From an uncultured Clostridia bacterium (GTDB lineage Bacteria; Bacillota; Clostridia; Christensenellales; UBA3700), in the NCBI GenBank assembly GCA_947176975.1, contig CAMWSW010000002.1, positions 1 to 29,241 of the forward strand: a DNA stretch of 29,241 bases, in the 5' to 3' direction. The position numbers were made by a program, and so were the translations under genes. The notes under the pieces are model-generated. The model was not told the origin of the DNA. It was given only the letters and a program-made list of their open reading frames with translations, and did no database searches. The first letter of the stretch is position 1. Every line of letters begins with the position of its first letter. Positions 27,201 through 29,241 of the stretch are shown in pieces.

Positions 27201-29241
27201 GCAAATGCTCTATCACTCCGTTGAGAGACGTGAGGTAATTAGTCGAGTCAAGTTTGACTTTGCTGTCTATATAGTCGGGCAAATCTTCGTCCTTAAGACC
27301 GATGAAGAATTCTCCCAGCGAAAGTTTAATTGCGACAGCCGGATCGGTGATAATAATCGTCTTGTCATCTTTTCCGACTATTTCCGCGGTATTGTTGAGC
27401 GTGGTTTCGATAGTGACGCTCTCAATTCCCTTTTCATACGTGTTGATTGACAATACGATATCGCCGATCTCTTTTGGCAAAGATATCTCTTTCAATGCCG
27501 GTATGAGACCGCCGAGAATACTGAAGAAATTGTCGTTGACGACTACTTTGATACTCGTATCGTCGGTATATATATTAGGTTCTTGCTTTACTACGCCGTT
27601 TTCGACTACCTTGCCCATGCCCAAAAGATTTGCCACCATATCGACAAAACTTCCGATACCTGCCGCAAGCTTATAACTTCCGTCGTCTTCGCTTGCAAGC
27701 GCAATTACGCTCGCATTAGAATTTGCCATTACTTTCTGCACTGCCGACATACTCGAAAGATTCAGCGAACCGTCGTTGTTGACAGTCAGTTCTTCTTTGC
27801 GAAGACCTGCAAAATCAAGTCCGAATACGCCGTCGATAGCGTCGGAAACGAGATCGACGAGTTTGGATACCAAGTCGTTGAGACTTGCATCGAGTTTGAG
27901 ATTGAGTCCATTGAGATAATTGGGCAACATATTGTCCGTATTGAGATAAAAACTACCTTCTTTATAGTAAATTCCCAACTGCGGCTCCACCTCTGCCAGC
28001 GTGCCGTCAGTATTGATAAGGAACAATTCTATCGCTATTTTATTATTATCTTGAGGTAACTTGTCATAGTTGAGATCCAAGTCGAGCTTAAATGACAGTC
28101 TCACTCCCGTACCGCCGTTGAGAAGCAACAATCCGTCGGGAATCATCATCGTAGATGATGCGCCGAGGAAGCCGTTGATGAGTCTGCCGATATCGAAATT
28201 CTTACTTTGACCGTTTTCGTCTTTGACGGAATCGACAATCAAGTCAATGGAGAATTGCAAATTCGTGAAACTGAATTCGGTTACGGTCGTCTCCATTCTG
28301 TCCGCCAAGTCGGACGGGAAACCTATATCAGCATCCGCTTTGTCGCGCACGTCGATTGACACGCTGAAATCAAATGTTTCCTTATTAGTGCCTTTATCCA
28401 CGCCGCTGACGCCCACGTTTTCGAGAACGCCGTCGTTTTTAAATTTTGCATTTATATATAAAGTATCGTCGGGAATTAGATTATTCAAGTATGTAATGAG
28501 AGGTCCAAGATCGATGGGAATGTCAAACGGCAGGAAGCCAAGCAAAGTTCCTGCGCTGCCCAAAATATTTTTCAATCTCAATTCCATCTTCATAGATTGA
28601 GATTTGTCCGCATTGACGGTTACTTCTGGGGTTCCAAGCAAGAATCCGATTACGAGGTCGATAATACCCATGACACCGCTGTCCAATGAGCCTATCAAAT
28701 CTCCTACCATACCGCCTGCGCCTTGTATAAGCTGAACGAGATAGTTGAAGTCAAAATCCGAAAGATAAATGAGCGGCGAGCCGTCCGCCATATCCAAATA
28801 AATCTTGTCATTTACTATGTAAACGGCAAATACCAACTGTCTTTGCGAATCTGCTTCTTTCTTTTGCTGTTGATATACTGCAAAGCAAAGTTCGTTGCGG
28901 ACTTTATTATAAAAATTGGCTTTCAAATTCAAAGTCGTCAATTTATTGTCCGTCTCCGCCTTGGCGCTTACGTCAAGATTGAGAGCCTGCTCCGGCATTT
29001 CCACAGATTCGATGATCTTGGTGAGCATATCCATAGGGCTCAACGTCGAAGTTATAGGACCCGGTTCATCGCCACCTCCGCTGGTGCCGGGATCGGGATT
29101 CCACCCTCCTTGACCAGGATCCCAAATGCTACCGCTATTTCCTGGGTCGTTGCCACTATCCCCTTGATTGCCGTCGTTGGGCTTGCACGCGACGAGCGTA
29201 GCGAGAAGCGCTGTTGCCAACACCGCGATCAACACGAGGAT
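21295..29241 (-). CDS. Giant modular lipoprotein (5' end cut by window edge)
   Basis: At least 2648 residues; the frame is open to the window edge. The first residues visible are a hydrophobic core ending LVAC, a good lipobox (Cys codon 29185-29187), then a Gly/Asn/Asp/Pro-rich linker (KPNDGNQGDSGNDPG). The basic start of the signal peptide is missing, so the true start lies upstream, not at the in-frame GTG 29235. Residues about 60-1500 contain five diverged modules of 280-350 residues built on alternating amphipathic strands, a GIYxxxNxIYID-like motif, and a Leu/Gly-rich helix such as SLLDNVIGGLLNQIG. Residues about 1900-2400 contain IDPYxY/YTNG units resembling bacterial Ig-like group 4 domains. 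No transmembrane end and no catalytic motif are seen. Numbering here counts from GTG 29235. It is the first visible gene of the block. I do not recognise the whole protein, and its function is unknown. Confidence 0.85.
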   Translation of the reverse strand: MLVLIAVLATALLATLVACKPNDGNQGDSGNDPGNSGSIWDPGQGGWNPDPGTSGGGDEPGPITSTLSPMDMLTKIIESVEMPEQALNLDVSAKAETDNKLTTLNLKANFYNKVRNELCFAVYQQQKKEADSQRQLVFAVYIVNDKIYLDMADGSPLIYLSDFDFNYLVQLIQGAGGMVGDLIGSLDSGVMGIIDLVIGFLLGTPEVTVNADKSQSMKMELRLKNILGSAGTLLGFLPFDIPIDLGPLITYLNNLIPDDTLYINAKFKNDGVLENVGVSGVDKGTNKETFDFSVSIDVRDKADADIGFPSDLADRMETTVTEFSFTNLQFSIDLIVDSVKDENGQSKNFDIGRLINGFLGASSTMMIPDGLLLLNGGTGVRLSFKLDLDLNYDKLPQDNNKIAIELFLINTDGTLAEVEPQLGIYYKEGSFYLNTDNMLPNYLNGLNLKLDASLNDLVSKLVDLVSDAIDGVFGLDFAGLRKEELTVNNDGSLNLSSMSAVQKVMANSNASVIALASEDDGSYKLAAGIGSFVDMVANLLGMGKVVENGVVKQEPNIYTDDTSIKVVVNDNFFSILGGLIPALKEISLPKEIGDIVLSINTYEKGIESVTIETTLNNTAEIVGKDDKTIIITDPAVAIKLSLGEFFIGLKDEDLPDYIDSKVKLDSTNYLTSLNGVIEHLLGGIRFSSGFSLKFDAGTYDLAPFIAGFGVSEVENSSILWTFDNDFILDASLNLQIALNRVNTAESMIVLEMKTESGIRVGNHQIIEPDKVLLGIYGYNNNIYIDISNFNIAGIVLPKLSFSLNFTDLLYSLLDNVIGGLLNQIGVQGGDLKFELDFKELLGFTSQVVAQSASSSSMSTSGVATYAQAREVAPAEAIILWFNTDKFVPSISLAAILALLSATKTELGNTLAEALSLMKVDLSLELGRKDGFIFTFTGDFIPKVDENGEAVYYFDDKDQRIVKEEGKIYRNIKDKPENEENINPNVVYYTRKEYNYGSNMELVFAAGTAEHPVIVGNLGEHKYPIKEKAQEFDDYKSDLIDAILTTVGKASVLLDIDLYTLDNEMNLTRLINNVLANAGKKLDLPMSLDLDDWSTHVQLALSWDLDLTRFSNSKISLELKYEQKNILGLYIYRNSIIVDLTGLGLFSGEIVNSTIVTKVFSMVDGLIRNIGNFDLNDIINDLLKNAGLPTVGASPEGTDQLALSEEVAADSGVAMIGENLELKDFIKYLTEAIHLENTAIVINFTSAIINGMLEELVGVNLGINLGLDGKLDLFGDRFELGFTVEDITMDLALSLSLGRDVEIPVDFDDVPDWDATNGERFVTTLLNNLDIGFTIDLANYTNDVVNLHGQTGYGYIDDYKLYTRIIIEKVTASAGKKLEGVKGTPVAPQGSFLITLGHINKTMYNDNQASGKDMKALVYLVLDHRKTSGQMMLAICSNLVNFVVDIGEAVGLQYIDLDLVGMLAPVIDNLFSSIDGMLSGNNTESQTLAAGEPTTYAEPAAADEPTGIAKVFAELDIIKLLGERGIMLNLRANGTFNVTIEFDPYLINKLIDDILGYVFAKNSGHESIINLKEMAPDMFSKSYLDLISWTRETYGANKKNNTFWGDLQGNLTDMLKDVAKGAIGGVGGSLASLAITDALLNSVYNQVRNIVSGLLPFAVWNTATLEVNIVDATISNIHFRGQDNGEHIYVDNDPTKPIAYDKSKDARGYWKDESSAKAGNPIGFFTEIFIYNSSKSVGESTADGANNGLVTWADIPTSIPFIPYVYSSYDDGVDEIIKMHFTDKIAIYQKGTTIMRANVTFKIESGNKVMGPANLKAALQNPKVPDDGGRPYVKVIATASFSNNVTKTLPILIYPESESGSLVSIDDIEMHAYDDSLPDFLVVHTESDKLIKINTEYMSFGDWRPQDYEAHDVETTVSFKNGTTLPLTIHYLDSTVNKIIIDGSEGTNINVDLYEFNINPNTETKTSTIEDFTPETLFFKYPDGKAVGLDVLNGWNTTEATENLFGRVLDSGKYSTNVSGGKFTITTTIAAFDGSAPQTVELTFVVNSKEVYSLTINDAVNTINIDPYKYYMYMIGGGEENPFPSVVEANYLDSNTKQEYDEDVHVVWKNLENVVFDWNNNNDKVNPVDVALDNSAYPNSSFTWTFKKTNVAVMRNEVEAIYFDEALKQSALFIDPFQYFVNDEGVKYFPDHAYVQFTNGAVYDMPIAWKELSDDNFVIDPERPAQFRQFDVVIGFDPYIYKQTGQIVEYSKINGTLLQEKYVNVQVEDRVPLGIEVDGSELKGGTYYIDPIQVLYYGMNPFPSRVTVKYTNGKTSVLKVKDSLWIRNFEITMKGKKNLKATLRLSDKYSFDINVEIIDRSSIKSELTNMAIDPYIYKMDEKGNRLYDVYVDNVNLYQTVGSLDLETFEIIGTLPTCSGEVTKEYGNFLKYVIEYTKDGEPATYVSDDIDYVKDFVARNKESIVSTQVRQCFNVPITWDLTEINYSISDTYTVKTKVQAKNELFNVSALNKPFKVDVEVRAKRVKGIFNNEVLYIMVGGTNLSETAKMTQKLTLTKNIVFDDDSMGQYEVTIDLTKINYMDSNRATIRSGKDADGNIIYTDLRVNVGSVVDLDQAVDCAMDIEVTVCSGDIAQTCIMKVHVMVEDDGTN
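22100..23520 (-). repeat. IDPYxY / FPxxVxVxYTNG tandem units in the giant lipoprotein
   Basis: Signature cores: NIDPYKYYMY (about 23025-23055), FIDPFQYFVND (about 22700-22735), GFDPYIYKQTG (about 22510-22545), YYIDPIQVLYYG (about 22350-22385), AIDPYIYKMDEKG (about 22100-22135). Several are followed by a strand pair of the type FPSRVTVKYTNGKTSV or FPDHAYVQFTNG and a Trp (IAW, SLW). The second part matches the general look of bacterial Ig-like group 4 domains; the IDPYxY prefix is not one I can name. Confidence 0.55.
24800..28830 (-). repeat. Five diverged protein modules in the giant lipoprotein
   Basis: Anchors of the recurring core, by nucleotide position: VNDKIYLDMADG (about 28780-28815), KEGSFYLNTDN (about 27940-27975), YNNNIYIDISNF (about 26875-26910), YRNSIIVDLTGL (about 25820-25860) and VGLQYIDLDLVG (about 24855-24895). 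Spacing is 280, 351, 351 and 326 residues. Each anchor is preceded by a strand-rich stretch (for example KIAIELFLI or KISLELKYE) and followed by a Leu/Ile/Gly-rich helix. The copies are related by pattern, not by DNA identity. Confidence 0.55.

Noticed and set aside
29185..29235. GTG 29235 as the real start of the giant lipoprotein
   Set aside because: A signal peptide from there would lack any basic residue, and the frame remains open to the window edge, so the start is probably outside.
1..29241. Many plus-strand open frames, some long (for example 22366-23691, 4360-5274, 741-1490)
   Set aside because: They lie antisense inside well-supported minus-strand genes, show no family motifs or consistent ribosome binding sites, and arise from the codon bias of the opposite strand.
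9056..29241. Sortase (LPXTG) anchoring of the giant proteins
   Set aside because: No LPXTG-like motif precedes either C-terminal hydrophobic segment; anchors look like simple stop-transfer helices or lipid attachment.

Overview
The window looks like a low-to-mid-GC, endospore-lineage member of the Bacillota (Clostridia-like), probably an uncultured gut-type organism. This rests on three things seen here: a spoVT – SpoVB-family flippase – MazG-fusion gene order that matches the Bacillus subtilis spoVT-yabM-yabN block, strong GGAGG-type ribosome binding sites, and a BspA-type leucine-rich-repeat surface protein. The genus is inference. TGA is used as a normal stop, so the standard bacterial code applies. 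Every convincing gene is on the minus strand, so transcription runs from high to low coordinates, and I see no plus-strand gene. No tRNA, rRNA, CRISPR array, insertion sequence or phage gene is visible.

In transcription order (right to left): (1) 29241-9056 is a roughly 20 kb block of three giant exported proteins, tightly spaced (14 and 15 bp gaps) and closed by a strong terminator at 8976-9012. They are a lipoprotein of at least 2648 residues cut by the window edge, then two paralogous membrane-anchored proteins of 1917 and 2151 residues. The last two start with a right-handed beta-helix-like region and continue with Ig/MBG-like repeats. The third also carries an extra 149-residue domain behind an internal lipoprotein-type signal. 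(2) 8896-6141 is a promoter plus two overlapping flavoprotein genes (HI0933/BaiN-like and COG2509-like). (3) 6024-4357 is a leucine-rich-repeat protein with its own promoter and terminator. (4) 4235-1 is a tightly coupled block: spoVT, a SpoVB/YabM-like flippase, a YabN-like methylase-MazG fusion, and dusB, which starts at TTG and runs off the left edge.

Regions 3 and 4 are ordinary housekeeping, sporulation and surface genes. The accessory and most novel part is the giant three-gene block. Its products would all sit outside the membrane, anchored by lipid or by a transmembrane helix rather than by sortase, since no LPXTG motif is seen. A shared adhesive, structural or envelope role is inference. 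Intergenic stretches are all under 170 bp.
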